Translations under genes and position numbers: made by a program
NCBI GenBank assembly: GCA_022606425.2
Contig: JAHDVF020000579.1
Span: 1-64,000, forward strand
Source: Lepidostoma basale
Lineage: Eukaryota > Arthropoda > Insecta > Trichoptera > Lepidostomatidae
Reading direction: 5' to 3'
DNA length: 64,000 nucleotides
Shown: piece by piece, positions 34,232-44,799 of the stretch
How positions within the stretch are numbered: position 1 is the first letter of the stretch
How the letters are laid out: the number at the start of each line of letters is the position of its first letter
Notes under the pieces: generated by a model
What the model was told of the DNA's origin: nothing
The model's input: only the letters and a program-made list of their open reading frames with translations
The model's database searches: none

Positions 34232-35150
34232 TTAACTCGTTGGGTGCGGAATACGCGCCAAGCGCGTATTGCTGATAACAATGGGTCAAATGGCTTTAAA
34301 CAGTCTTAACACAATATTTTATGTACGTGTGTTCAGAAATGTGAGTCCATGCAGTCGTGAGAGCTTTTTTTTTTTTTAAATTTCGGCGCTAAAGTAGAGT
34401 TTACACTAAATGCAAATTGAATAATATTGTTGATTAGTATTGGGGAGTTTTAAAACTTGTGTTTGCGCTCTACTTATTAATACATTTTTACTGGCCTTTA
34501 ATAGTTTTGATCACGCTGTTGATAATGCAAACCATTTGCGAAATGTTAAACGTGAACGGACATGGAAAAAATGACGGTTACTACGAGAAGTTTAATTATC
34601 CTTATTTTGGGGGTGCTATATATTGTTAACGTGAAGTAAGGATGTGTTAGTGCAGTCATTTCTTGTCAGTTTAATTTTTCAACATATTGGGCCCCCTTCG
34701 AGTTCTAAAAATGGCGGACAGTAATGATAGCGAAAATTAAAATGTTAGTTGTGACGAATTTAGTGAATACGAGTATAATGACTTTGAATTAAATAGTTGA
34801 AATGAAGAAGTAGGAGGTGACGAATAAGGTGACGAATAAGAAAACGAAGAAGTCGAAGTAAAAGACGACAAAGAAAAATAAAAAAATAGAAGAAGATGAC
34901 GAAATAGAAGACGAAAAAGGAAAAAAAATGAAGACAAACAAGACAATGAAGAAGAAGAAGACCGAGAGGAAAAGAAGAAGTAGACGAAGGAAATGATGTA
35001 GAGAACGTATAAGAAGAATAATCGACGTCTAAGAAGATGACGAAGAAGAAAAAGACGGAGAAAAAAAGATGAAGAAGAGGAAGAAGAAGAATAAGAATAG
35101 GAAGAAGAAGAAGAAGAAAAAGAAGAAGAAGAAGAACTAAGACAGGACAA
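34232..35150 (+). pseudogene. piggyBac-like 5' end and eroded acidic N-terminus
   Basis: TTAA at 34232-34235 is followed by CTCGTTGGGTGCGGAATACG and a palindrome (AATACGCGC / GCGCGTATT), as at piggyBac-type ends. At 34711 an ATG begins 'MADSNDSEN' then a stop, 'NVSCDEFSEYE', and further acidic segments. Acidic Asp/Ser/Glu-rich N-termini are usual in piggyBac transposases. From about 34800 this decays into GAA/GAC-rich sequence. No catalytic region and no second TIR are visible, so the call is tentative. Confidence 0.4.
34800..35140 (+). repeat. GAA/GAC-rich low-complexity tract
   Basis: Purine-rich on the plus strand, with GAAGAAG runs. The antisense open frames of Ser/Leu/Phe are artefacts of this composition. 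Confidence 0.85.
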
Positions 35151-35290
35151 TCAAGGATATTGAACAATAGACTGAAACTTTACAATGAACTACCAAAAGA
35201 CACAACGAATCTCACTTCAACTCAATATAAAAAATATCTGAAACAATACATAATTAATAGTACTCGTAAGATCTAAACATGTAACCATAT
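35150..35290 (+). pseudogene. LINE-type C-terminus, unassigned
   Basis: 'NRLKLYNELPKDTTNLTSTQ' followed by 'YKKYLKQYI' and a stop resembles the last residues of Jockey/CR1-class ORF2 ('..WN.LP.....S...FK..L'). Too short for family assignment. Confidence 0.4.
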
Positions 35291-35299
35291 AACCCAATT

Positions 35300-35505
35300 G
35301 GGTTTTTTAAAAAATAAATTCAATAAAAAAGAAGAAGTAGATAAGGTAGAAAATAACAAAGAAAAATACGAAGAAGAAAAAAACGAAGAAGAAGAAGACG
35401 AAGAGAGAAAGCGAAGTAGAAGAAGAAGTAAACGAAGTAGACGAAGAAGAAAATGTCAAGTTGACGAAGAAGATGTAGAAGACATAAAAGACATAAATGG
35501 AAAGA
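35300..35505 (+). repeat. GAA-rich tract
   Basis: Similar in composition to 34800-35140. The open frame 35298-35510 is lysine/glutamate/arginine-rich and probably spurious. Confidence 0.75.
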
Positions 35506-35592
35506 CGTAGAATACAGAGGCAGAGATGCCTTTGCTGCACTGTTCGTCAACGTTGGGGAAACCGGAATACCAAAAGAAGAAGAAAAGGTGAT
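35506..35592 (+). pseudogene. LINE-D extreme 3' end
   Basis: 'YRGRDAFAALFVNVGET' then 'PKEEEK', matching the LINE-D ends at 1156 and 42765. Confidence 0.55.
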
Positions 35593-35639
35593 CCTTAAAC
35601 GTGAGTCTAAATCTACAACGTGGGAGTTCTTTGTATTTT

Positions 35640-35765
35640 TTGGAATGACGTATTTCGCCTTGCTAATACATTATCAACGGCGAAACTTCTAAAAAATAAA
35701 ACTTCTAGAAAACAGATTTTCATTTGTATCAGAGTTTTACATAATTTCTTCAGAAACAATAAAAA
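35640..35765 (+). repeat. Module F fragments
   Basis: An inverted half (TATTTCGCCTTGC) and a plus half (CGGCGAAACTTC) lie 40 bases apart, followed by AACTTCTAGAAAACAG and the CAGAAACAATAAA end. Confidence 0.5.
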
Positions 35766-35869
35766 CGCATTATAATATTTTATAACCGATGTATAAATAT
35801 TTGTATGGAGCATAGATGTTACTGAAATAGATATTTTAAAAATATAATTTAAATAACTAGGTAACAAAT

Positions 35870-36400
35870 AAGGGTTACGATATAAATTTAATCAAGCTGA
35901 CACGACCCCCCAATGAGATGGAGCAGAAGAAACACCCATTCTTCGGAATATACACAATTGTAATACATAAAAGAGCGGCCGAAAGATATTACGTTTAACG
36001 ACATTCTTCCCGAGATAAATTACAATGATTCCAAACTCCTGAAATTCAGAAAAACATGTGGTATCCAACTTGGCTAAAGAAAGCGCGCAGAACAGAACAA
36101 CTTGTAGTCCATAAAATCCTTAGAAAAAGGGGCTTTTCTGCCGAACAGATAGGCGCGGTCGCCCTTCCTTTGAGAAAGTTATCCCCGAAGGCTTTAGTTA
36201 AGTTCCTAACTCGGTGGGAGGAAGAAAGGGGTAATTTAAGCAAAATCGTGACACAAAGCTAATAAAGGAGAATGGAGCGGATGTTTAGTTATCTGATTGA
36301 TGTTTATTGATAGACATTGTTACTAAATATGTTTGTACTGCTTGTATCTGAGTGTGCTACTATTTACCGAATCATTATGGAAATTTTGTTCGGAAACTCA
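35870..36400. other. Unrecognised 68-codon open frame at 36056-36262
   Basis: The plus-strand frame starts 'MWYPTWLKKARRTEQLVVHK' and is basic and leucine-rich, in GC-richer sequence. I recognise no domain, promoter or splice sites. It may be unclassified repeat or chance. Confidence 0.2.
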
Positions 36401-36409
36401 TAAGCACTA

Positions 36410-36500
36410 TTTATATCATTAATACGAATGAAAACGTTTGTTTTATAGAAGTTTTAATATATTTAGTTCGAATGACATGCTTAACCCTGCTAAAGCATTA
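36410..36500 (-). repeat. Module F copy
   Basis: TTAATACGAATGAAAACG, ATAGAAGTTTTAATAT and CGAATGACATG occur in module F antisense order. Confidence 0.5.
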
Positions 36501-36517
36501 TTATATTAATAAGGGGA

Positions 36518-36800
36518 TATTTTGAAAACTCAGCCGTGCTGGAGGGTGTAGGTCTTTTTGTTCCCGACAGATATCTCCGACTTCTTTCTTCCAGCTGCAA
36601 GAACCAACCTGCCTCTAATAATGCCAGTGGTAAGAGCAATCAGTCTGCTGAATAAGATTACCTCGGAGATCGACGTCTTTCATATTAGTGAAAGTACGTT
36701 CAGAAGAAAAATACTCTTAACTTTAGAGAGTATCTTGTATTCCTAAAGTTAAACCATCTCTCATGCGTTCCTGATTCTTTACCTATTCTCAAATAGATGC
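36518..36800 (+). pseudogene. JK 3' end
   Basis: 'DILKTQPCWRV..' is the frameshifted start of the JK C-terminus, then 'LPAARTNLPLIMPVVRAISL' and 'EIDVFHISESTFRRKILLTL' are clean. The 3' UTR (TTACCTATTCTCAAATAGATGC) is present. Confidence 0.75.
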
Positions 36801-36824
36801 CTTAAACTGTTATTATGTTTAAAA

Positions 36825-36888
36825 TATGCTTCCATGCTTCACTTCCATACATCAGAGCTGGTACTAAAATCCCATTGTGAACGTCCAT
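36825..36888 (-). pseudogene. LINE-A sliver
   Basis: Antisense 'DVHNGILVPALMYGSEAWK' of LINE-A, directly in front of another copy's tail. Confidence 0.6.
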
Positions 36889-36891
36889 TAA

Positions 36892-37345
36892 AAAAAAAAA
36901 AACAACAACAACAAACCATCGCGCCTTTTAGGATGACGCGATGCCACGATAAAATAGACCGCCCCATTACTCTAACCTGACATACCTCTCTAGGTTCCTC
37001 CACATTCATTCAGTGAGTCATACACGCACGTCGATTCTTCCGGCTTCTAACATAACCTCAAAAGTTTGATTAATTTGGTCAAGCCATGTTTTCCTCGGTC
37101 TGCTTCGACTGCGTATTCCATTTACATCGTTAACGTATACTTTTTTGACTATTTTTTCTTTACCCATGTCCCAATACTCCATATGTCCGAAGCAACGCAG
37201 CGATCCTTTCATAATTTTGTTCATAATACCTTATTTTGCTCTCCATTCCTTTATAATATCAGCATTTGAGATTCTGTCGTATATCGTTCTACCACACATA
37301 CGTCTTAAGGACCTCATTTCTACCGTATATATTCAATAAAATAAT
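36892..37345 (-). pseudogene. LINE-A 3' half, subfamily A3 with GTT tail
   Basis: Tail AACAACAACAACAAACCATC. Antisense 'MNKIMKGSLRCFGHMEYWDM' and 'KKVYVNDVNGIRSRSRPRKT' are readable. Frameshifted. Confidence 0.75.
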
Positions 37346-37444
37346 ACTGATTGAACTCTAAGGCATTAAAACTGTGGAATTCCATAGTAATATACTTAGG
37401 AAATTTAAAATAACTTTGTTTAATCTACTGAATATTGAAAAAAA

Positions 37445-37490
37445 AACATGACATGTTTCGGAGGATATTTCCATCTTCAAGTGTAAAAAT
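37445..37490 (-). ncRNA. Hammerhead-like motif of element Q copy 2
   Basis: On the minus strand: TACAC, TTGAAGA (C3 changed to T), T, stem II GGA/TCC, GAAAC, AT, GTC. Confidence 0.55.
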
Positions 37491-37627
37491 ATAATAAATA
37501 CAAAACAAAGAAAGACTAATATAAAAAAATGCGTTTAAAATTCGATACCTTCATTTAAAGATAAAAATTAACTTGGACTATTTGTTATAAGTACTCATAA
37601 TTATTTTTAATCAGTAAGAACTAATAA

Positions 37628-38887
37628 CTAAACTAATAATTTAACTAACTTTTATGAGTGGACGTGGATGCATGGACCAGATTTTTGCACTCCGCAGTCT
37701 AACAGAGAAGGTATTGGCCAAGGACCGAAAACTTTTCTGTGCGTTTGTGGATCTGCAGAAAGCGTATGACCGAGTTGATAGGAAAAAACTTTGGAAGGTC
37801 TTGGCCGAGTATGGAGTGGGCACAAAACTGATACGCGCGGTCGCATGAGGGAAGCACCGCTTGTGTCAGGGTTAATGGGGCTGTCACATCTTGGTTTGAC
37901 ATCACCAAAGGTGTCAAACAGGGTTGTGTGATGTCCCCGTGGTTGTTCAATCTATACTTGGACAAGTGTATGAAAGAACTTGAAGGCATAGACGCTGGTG
38001 CTAAGATGAATTGTTTGTCAGTCAGCTGTTTGTTATATGCAGACGATGCTGTGTTAATCGCTGACAGTAAAGACAACTTGCAAGTCTTAGTGGCAAGGAT
38101 GTATGAGGCATGCAAAAAGAGTGACTTGGTGATGAATGTGTCTAAATCTAAAGTGATGGTTTTCGAGAAAGAAGAATGTATGACGATTTGTGATATAAGT
38201 GCGATGGGCGAGAAATTGGAGCAAGTTACTGAATTAACGTATCTGGGAAGCATGTTTACAAGAGACGGAAAAATGGAGAAAGACATCGAAAGGAGGGTTG
38301 GTACTGGGAATAAAATAAATGGCGCACTCAAAGTCATTACTGCAAATAGAAATATATCCACAGGAGCAAAGATGGCAGTACACAATGGAGTTCTAGTGCC
38401 AACTCTCATGTATGGAAGTGAAGCTTGGAGCTGGCAAAAGAAGGATGAAAGCAGGATAAACGCCGTAGAAATGAGATCACTAAGAAGAATGTGCGGGAAA
38501 ACGTTGTATGATAGAATACCGAACGATGAAATAAGAAAGAAATGTAAGACAGATGACTGCATCATGAATAAAATTAAGAAAGGATCCCTGAGATGGTTCG
38601 GACATATGGAACGAATGGATGAGAGTAGAATGGTTAAAAAGTTGTACACAAGCAGTGTGAGTGGGAAAAGAAGCCGAGGACGACCGAGGAAAACATGGCA
38701 TGACCAAATTAACCAATTACTAAAAGGCGGCCAAATTCGAAGTCGTAATAATCGACGTGCGTGCATGGTGCGATGTATGAACGTGGAGGAAGCCCGAGAG
38801 GTGTGCCAGGACAGGCCAGTGTGGCGATCCATCCTCTCTGCCTACCCCTCCGGGGAAATGGCGTGATGGTTAGTTAGTTAGTTAGTT
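37628..38887 (+). pseudogene. LINE-A reverse transcriptase, longest copy (A2)
   Basis: Two frames joined by a frameshift near 37846. The first has 'GRGCMDQIFALRSLTEKVL', '[16 protein letters not shown]' (motif A) and 'LWKVLAEYGVG'. The second, open from about 37850 to 38866, has 'VKQGCVMSPWLFNLYLDKCM' (motif B), YADD (38036-38047, motif C), 'KSKVMVFEKEE', 'LGSMFTRDGKMEKDIERRVG', 'RRMCGKTLYDRIPNDEIRKK', 'GRPRKTWHDQINQ' and 'ILSAYPSGEMA'. Compared with 41145-41893, about 8 bp are missing at the frameshift. No endonuclease domain is present (5' truncated). It ends in GATGGTTAGTTAGTTAGTTAG. The 12-bp duplication marks it as an insertion into element Q. The 312-codon second frame is unusually intact. 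Clade: RTE-like is likely but unproven. Confidence 0.85.
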
Positions 38888-39117
38888 AAGAACTAATAAA
38901 TAATATTAAACAATAATAATACATGATGATAATATAAAAAAATATATGTAATTGAAATTTAGAAAAAACATACATTTGAAAAGACATAATTTATATAGAA
39001 ATTAATAAATGATGAATTTGCATTTAATTGAGAATAGGAGCTTGGGAGATTAAATGTAGACAAAATATTTAAGGAGCAAAGAGTAATAGGAGGAATCTGA
39101 TTATAATATATACCTAT

Positions 39118-39718
39118 ATAAACTAACTAACTAACTAACCATCAAACCGTCTCCCCGAAGGGGTAGGCAGAAAGAATGGACTGTCACACTTTTACTGATG
39201 TGGCACTCCATCCTTCTCTTTTCGCCCCGCGGGAGACGCGGTGTGATGGGTTGCGAACCTCATCGCCACCAATAGGCATCTCCCGCGCACACTTCGATCG
39301 TCCAACACCCACAAAATAAATCTAAAACAAATAATATGAAATACAATGATATAAAATAAAATAACAAAATAATAATAATTTAACACAAAATGTTCTTTTA
39401 AGATGGTGCACATATTGTCTATTTAATTTATGTTCCACGAATCCACCGTTTTTTTAATTTAGCACATAATGTAATAACACATAATGTTTTTTTCGATGTT
39501 GCACATGTTGACATGGACGATCCGGACTTTTGTGTTTACTTACTTTATGTATGTTACACGTATCCACCGTTTTTTAATTGAGCTGTAATTAGGCACTTAA
39601 CCAGCAAGAACTTTAAAATAATACTGAAGAAATTATTCAAATTGTCATTGGAACAAATGAAAATTTTATTTTTACACCTGTCAAAATTCTTTATAAAAAC
39701 GATAAAACTAATATAGAT
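39118..39718 (-). mobile_element. Non-autonomous element with LINE-A 3' end, copy 3 (longest)
   Basis: LINE-A-like end at 39120-39190 with a GTTA tail, then ~530 bp of non-LINE-A body, ending near AAAACTAATATAGATATATAA. It is nearly identical to copies 1 and 2, implying recent spread. Confidence 0.7.
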
Positions 39719-39721
39719 ATA

Positions 39722-40260
39722 TAAACTAACTAACTAACTAACCATCAAGCCGTCTCCCCGAAAGGGTAGGCAGAAAGAATGGACTGCCACACCTTTCTTT
39801 CCTTACATATTTCTCTCGCTTCCTCAACATTCATGCATCGTGTCATGCACATGGCCGACATTCAATATTTCATTTATTTGATCGTGCCACATTTTCCTCG
39901 GTATTCCTCTATTTCTGGTTCCATTTACATCATTAACTTATAATTTTTTTACTGCGCTTTCTTCATTCATTCTTTTTTAATATGTCCAAACCATCTTAGT
40001 GATCCTTTCATTATTTTGTTCATGACACCATCATTCGCACCGCAATCACTTCTTATATTTTCATTCGACACTCTATCATATACAGAGTATCGACACATTC
40101 GTCTTAGAGATCTCATTACTACTCCATTTGTTCTACTTTCATCCTTCTTTTGCCAGTTCCATGCTTTGTTTCCATACATAAGGGTCGGTACAAGAACACC
40201 ATAAGACATAAGAGTATCCACACATTCGTCTAAGAGATCTCATTTCTACTGCATTATATT
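39722..40260 (-). pseudogene. LINE-A 3' half (A1)
   Basis: Tail ACTAACTAACTAACTAACC, then antisense through 'ICKERKVWQSILSAYPFGE' to 'YGVLVPTLMYGNKAWNWQKK'. The block AGAGTATCCACACATTCGTC is repeated at 40210, so the 5' end is rearranged. Confidence 0.75.
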
Positions 40261-40289
40261 ATATAATACTCAATAAAAATATATTTTTA

Positions 40290-40340
40290 CAAGCTACACT
40301 GAGGAAGGGCTCCAGTGTCTCTAATATGTTTGTGAAAAGT
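40290..40340 (+). ncRNA. Hammerhead-like relic
   Basis: CTGAGGA (40299-40305) is consensus, followed by A and GGGCTCC..., but the GAAAC half reads TAATA. Probably inactive. The similar relic at 41968 is in the opposite orientation. Confidence 0.35.
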
Positions 40341-40560
40341 GCAATAATGCAAAAGTGAAAATAAAATGTCTTCAAAAAAATATTAAAATTTTCATATTTT
40401 TAATGTCTGTGTTATCTTCACACTTTTAACGTTATTAGTATTGTTATATTGTTCACTCTAATCATATATTATGTACGTATCAGCTTCAATCGATATATTT
40501 CTAATAACGTTAACATCTCTGATGTTGTTTCTTTAAGCCAATCAATACAGAGAGCGTGTC

Positions 40561-40621
40561 GATAGGAAGTTCAGTAAATATATGAGTGTACATATCACCA
40601 TGAAGCTCGCCATCGGTAAGT
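40561..40621 (+). other. Possible first coding exon with splice donor
   Basis: TCAGT (40571-40575) resembles an arthropod initiator. ATCACC-ATG starts at 40600; ATG AAG CTC GCC ATC G (Met-Lys-Leu-Ala-Ile) is followed directly by GTAAGT at 40616-40621. Secreted insect proteins such as cuticle proteins often have a first exon of just a few codons ending inside the signal peptide. No TATA box at the right distance and no second exon are visible, and a 16-base coding exon is easily a chance match. Confidence 0.25.
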
Positions 40622-41015
40622 AGAAATTATCATCCAAATCGAAATAGCAGTTGGACTAATGATAACCTATTGCCGATACGGCGCTAGCGGTTGGTAGCAC
40701 TGTTAACCGAATTAAACGTTTAAATTGTACTTAGTCATGCGATTCAGTTGTTGCATGTTGGCAACACTGTAATACGGTAGGAAATATGCTCGTAGTAGGC
40801 GAGGCTGGAAGTAGTTAACCAGTCAGTGAAATTTTACAGCTCGCTTCTGGTGTATCATTATTTATAATTGAAAATTTCATCATGTTGAAATGCTCATTTC
40901 TTTTTCTTGAAATGAAAACTTGAATAAATGTTATATTTCAATCTGTACATACTAAATAATTGTTATATTTCAATTGATACACCATTGTAGGTCTTGTACC
41001 GCCATGAAACATGAA
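40622..41015. other. No gene; less AT-rich unique stretch
   Basis: 40640-40860 has mixed composition and no repeats, so it is plausibly host sequence (intron if the exon at 40600 is real). Confidence 0.35.
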
Positions 41016-41019
41016 ACTG

Positions 41020-41110
41020 GCAAAATAAATATGAAAGTTTAATAAAAACAGTAGAAATGAGATCTCTCAAAAGAATGTGTTTTGAATCTGTGATTAGTAG
41101 AGATCCGTTC
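41020..41110 (+). pseudogene. LINE-A sliver
   Basis: 'ETGKINMKV..KQ' then 'VEMRSLKRMCFESV', part of the 'WSWQKKDESRINAVEMRSLRRMC' block. Confidence 0.55.
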
Positions 41111-41144
41111 TGTGAGCACAATGCCATTATACTGACAAAATCAA

Positions 41145-41893
41145 ACTAACTAACTAACTAACGAACTAACCATCACGCCATTTCCCCAGTGTGGTAGGCA
41201 GAGAGGATGGATTTCCCGCACATTCTTCTTAATGATTTCATTTCTACGGCGTTTATCCTGCTTTCATCCTTCTTTTGCCAGCTCCAAGCTTCACTTCCAT
41301 AAATGAGGGTTGGCACTAGAACTCCATTGTGTACTGCCATCTTTGCTTTTGTGGATATATTTCTATTTGCCATAATGACTTTGAGTGCACCATTTATTTT
41401 ATTCCCAGTACCAACCCTTCTTTCGATGTCTTACTCCATTTTTCCGTCTCTTGTAAACATGCTTCCCAGATACGTAAATTCGATAACTTACTCCAATTTC
41501 TCGCCCATTGCACTTATATCACAAATCGTCATAAATTATTCTTTCTCGAAAACCATCACTTTGGATTTAGACACATTCATCACCAGGTCACTATTTTTGC
41601 ATGCCTCATACATCCTTGATACTAAGACTTGCAAAGTTTTTCTTCTGTCAGCGATTAATACAGCATCGTCTGCATATAACAAACAGCTGACTAACAAACA
41701 ATTTATCTTAGCACCAGCGTCTATGCCTTCAAGTTCTTTCATGCACTTGTCCAAGTATAGATTGAACAACCACGGGGACATCACACAACCCTGTTTGACA
41801 CCTTTGGTGATGTCAAACCAAGATGTGACAGCCCCGTTAACCCTGAGACAAGCGGTACTTCCCTCATAGAGGGATGCGACCATGCGTACCAGT
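41145..41893 (-). pseudogene. LINE-A reverse-transcriptase portion (A2), internal deletion
   Basis: Tail ACTAACTAACTAACGAACTAACC joins the last codons to 'KSLRRMCGKSI', so about 300 bp of the 3' coding part are deleted. Upstream it preserves 'MVASLYEGSTACLRVNGAVT', 'CVMSPWLFNLYLDKC' and 'LLYADDAVLIAD' (YADD intact). One in-frame substitution to a stop-like change occurs near 'IERRVG'. It begins at motif A/B, with no 5' part. Confidence 0.8.
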
Positions 41894-41967
41894 CAATCAT
41901 TCAATCATAATATTTTTTTTATATACTTTGTATACAACACTCACTTTAAAAAAAATATATATATATA

Positions 41968-42015
41968 TCAAACATATTTCAGACTACCCAGCCCTTTCTC
42001 AGTGATATAATATAG
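41968..42015 (-). ncRNA. Hammerhead-like relic
   Basis: On the minus strand: TATCA, CTGAGAA, AGGGCTGGG..., TGAAATATG. The second half is mutated. Confidence 0.35.
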
Positions 42016-42764
42016 ATATTTAAAATTTTATCTAATTGTTTACCAATATGGTCAGTTTTGACAGACGTTATAAAGATTTATTTTGGAAAGTTGATGCTTT
42101 TGTTATAACAAATATTATGAATAAATTTAAAATGATAATTTTAAGTTCTTATTGGGGTTAAGGTAATAACTTACAACAATGGAAATAAATCAATGATTGG
42201 ACTTGACGATAAATTTATTTGATTATTTATAATATTTTCTCTATTTTTATTTGGTTTTTAAATTTTTTAAATTTCGTGATTGTTCAAAGTTATATTTCTA
42301 TTATTAACGTGCAAAATTTCAACGCCATTATCTTTATTAATATAGAATTAATAAAGAATTTCACATCATTGTTCTAGAAACAATAAATATATAATACTAT
42401 ATGTTGAGTTTTAATAATTAACATTCTCCTTCCAAATGATTTTTTATTTAACTAAAATGTTCATATTGCAGCTTTTAAGTGGTTTTAAATTGAACATAGA
42501 GAGTTGTCCTACATCGCTTCTGCGACAACCCAAGTGTTGAGTAACAATGTTCGTGGCTTAATTTTAATGAATTAGGGTAACTCAATTAAGCGGACAATGG
42601 GATGTGAGAAACGGTTATCAAGTTTGTTTGCCCATTGAAACTTCGATTACATTTATTTATAAGCTGGGCTTAATTAATACTGAGGTGGATCTGTTATACT
42701 CACGTCGGATAGATAAGTTATATTGTCTCTTGAACAATGATGTACAAATCTATATTAAGTAATT
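42016..42764. other. No gene; module F ends at 42355-42392 and 42728-42762
   Basis: Two module F end motifs (TTCACATCATTGTTCTAGAAAC and, antisense, TGAACAATGATGTACAAATC) bracket ~330 bp of unique sequence in opposite orientations. Confidence 0.4.
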
Positions 42765-43405
42765 ACCTTCTTCTTCTTTCGGTGCCGTGTCAGGTCCCCC
42801 TCACGTTGGCGATCACTGCAGCAGAAGCTTCTCTGTCCTACGCCAACTCCCCGACGTCCCTCCTTTTTAACCATTAATATCGGTCAAAAGAGGTAGTATT
42901 TTTCTCCCATTAGCACATGACGAGCTGTACAATATTTACAAAGCTCCCAGTCTCTCCACACAGGTCAGACTGAATAGACTGAGATGGGCCGGTCACGTGC
43001 AGAGGATGCCGTCATCGCGAACCCCAAAAAGATTGCTGGAGTGGCACCCAGGTGGTAGAAGACCAATTGGACGACCAAGGCTGCGATGGGAGGATGAAGT
43101 TGGGAGAGATGGAACAAGATTGTTAAGAGTGTCAGATTGGAGGGTCGAAGCGGAGGACAGGAGGAGTTGGAGGCGAAGAATACTGGAGGCTAAGGCTCGA
43201 TATGGGCTGTAGGGCCATCGAAGAAGAAAGAAGAAGCACATGACTCAAATATGAGACCTTCCTGATTTTCCCACTCGACAACAGCTCTCTATTGGCTTTG
43301 GCTCTCTGTAGTACGTCTGTATTACTGACCCGATCGGTCCACGGTATACGGAGCATTCTGCGGTATATCCACATTTCGAACGCCTCTAACCGGTTCATTT
43401 CATTT
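42765..43405 (-). pseudogene. LINE-D 3' half, split by LINE-E
   Basis: On the minus strand 43405-43245 reads 'MNRLEAFEMWIYRRMLRIPW', 'TDRVSNTDVLQRAKANRELL' and 'GKIRKVSYLSHV', and 42921-42765 continues 'MGEKYYL' to the C-terminal 'KEGRRGVGVGQRS' block and a GAAAGAAGAAGAAGG tail. LINE-E interrupts at 42922-43234. Confidence 0.75.
42922..43234 (+). pseudogene. LINE-E 3' end, intact C-terminal frame, inside LINE-D
   Basis: Open frame: 'LSTQVRLNRLRWAGHVQRMP', 'LEWHPGGRRPIGRPRLRWED', 'EVGRDGTRLLRVSDWRVEAE' and 'RRRILEAKARYGL' stop, then CATCGAAGAAGAAAGAAGA. The perfect 10-bp duplication AGCACATGAC is at 42912-42921 and 43235-43244. No polymerase motifs remain. Confidence 0.8.
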
Positions 43406-43409
43406 CATT

Positions 43410-43460
43410 CAGTTCGTGTGGCTATCCATTCTCTCTAGATTTTGGGAAACTGCGTAATGG
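43410..43460 (+). pseudogene. LINE-A end sliver
   Basis: TGTGGCTATCCATTCTCTC then a degenerate GGGAAACTGCGTAATGG, without a tail. Confidence 0.4.
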
Positions 43461-43464
43461 AATT

Positions 43465-44380
43465 ACTAATAGTTATTTACAACAATATTGAATATTATCT
43501 GAAACTATTAACGTTCAACTCACAATTATTGACAGTTTTAATTATGAAATACTGTTATAATAGTTATCCAAATATACTTATTAATTTTTATGACCATTTC
43601 GTAGAACTTAATGATAAATTTTTGTAAAATGTATTTGAACAGTGTTTTAAAATTAAAACCATTAAGAATATTGAAGTATTACAGTGTTTCGGTCAAAACA
43701 ATGGATTATCTAACTCACAATTGCTCAATTAAATTGTGTTTAATAAATTATAATGTAAAATCGATTGTTTTGTCGGTTTACAAGTGATTTTTGCTCATAA
43801 TGGAGTATAAATACTAATGACATATTTGTTATATCGTCTTGCGAAGGCATTCTCGAACTAATTATGTTTATTGTGTAGTTTTCTTTACAAAACCGAAAAC
43901 TTTTGGTGAAAACAACACTTAAATCGATCTACAAATGAAAATACTTGTATATGTGGAAAAGGGGTATATTCTTTATTTTCATTTTTTGATTTTCCACGTT
44001 ATAAAATAATATGGTATCGTTGTGTTGTCAGTAAACACGAACAATAATCAGAGTGTATATAACAGCCGTTTACTGTCATCGATTTGTTTACCCAACACGG
44101 TTTTGTGTCTCTTTTTATAAGTCAATTTACTCTTTAGTGACCCAGTTTAGAGGAAAACAGATCAAGGATTGTTGATTTAGGAATATTGCTGGCGTAATGA
44201 AGTACGTATGACTCAAATATTATTACGACTGGGTTTTCTATTATGGTATAAAGTGTGTTCAAAGCACACCATTCTTATACCATTTTCACAGAGGGATATG
44301 TAGACAAGTTGAAGACATCCACAATACGTTATCTTTTTATTACATTAATAATCAATCAAGTATACAGCGTCAGCGGAGGG
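43465..44380. other. No gene; module fragments at 43670-43720 and 43835-43865
   Basis: 43670-43720 has the module P end motif (ACAGTGTTTCGGTCAAAACAATGG) and 43835-43865 a module F core half (antisense). The remainder is unique AT-rich DNA. Confidence 0.4.
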
Positions 44381-44384
44381 AAAG

Positions 44385-44772
44385 CTCCACATTCATACAG
44401 GAAGTCATACACGCACGTCGATTCTTCCGGCTTCTAACATGACCAACCTTTAAAATTTGATTAATTTTGTCATGCCATATTTTCCTATGTCTACCTCAAC
44501 TCCTTACTCCATTTACATCGTTAACGTATACTTTTTTTAACCATTCTTTCTACACCCATGCGCTCCATATGTCCGAACCAACGCTGCGATCCTTTCATAA
44601 TTTTGTTCTTAATACCTTATTTTGCTCTTCATTCCTTTCTAATATCAGCATTTGAGATTTTGTCATACATTGTTCTATCCCACATACGTCTTAGGAACCT
44701 CATGTCTACCGCATTTATTCTGCTCTCATATTTCTTCTGCCATTTCCATGCTTCGCTTTCATACATATAATT
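44385..44772 (-). pseudogene. LINE-A fragment (A3-like)
   Basis: Antisense from 'WRNLM'-like to 'YESEAWKWQKKYESRINAVD' and 'RPR.TWHDKIN'. The 3' end is missing. CATACACGCACGTCGATTCTTCC groups it with A3. Confidence 0.7.
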
Positions 44773-44799
44773 ACAATTGTGATACAAAAAACTTTTTTT

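Larger units (their letters stand above)
37355..39115 (-). mobile_element. Hammerhead element Q, copy 2, split by LINE-A
   Basis: 37355-37627 and 38888-39115 together correspond, inverted, to 2575-3010: the ACTGTGGAATTCCATAGTA end, the hammerhead motif, the AAAGAAAGACTAATA stretch, and GGGAGATTAAATGTAGACAA. LINE-A occupies 37628-38887 between a 12-bp duplication AAGAACTAATAA (37616-37627, 38888-38899). Confidence 0.7.

Noticed and set aside
34737..35167. Ser/Leu/Phe-rich minus-strand frames of about 135 codons
   Set aside because: Antisense of GAA-rich low-complexity DNA.
37699..38832. 377-codon minus-strand open frame
   Set aside because: It is the exact antisense shadow of the LINE-A reverse transcriptase at 37628-38887, with no independent motifs.
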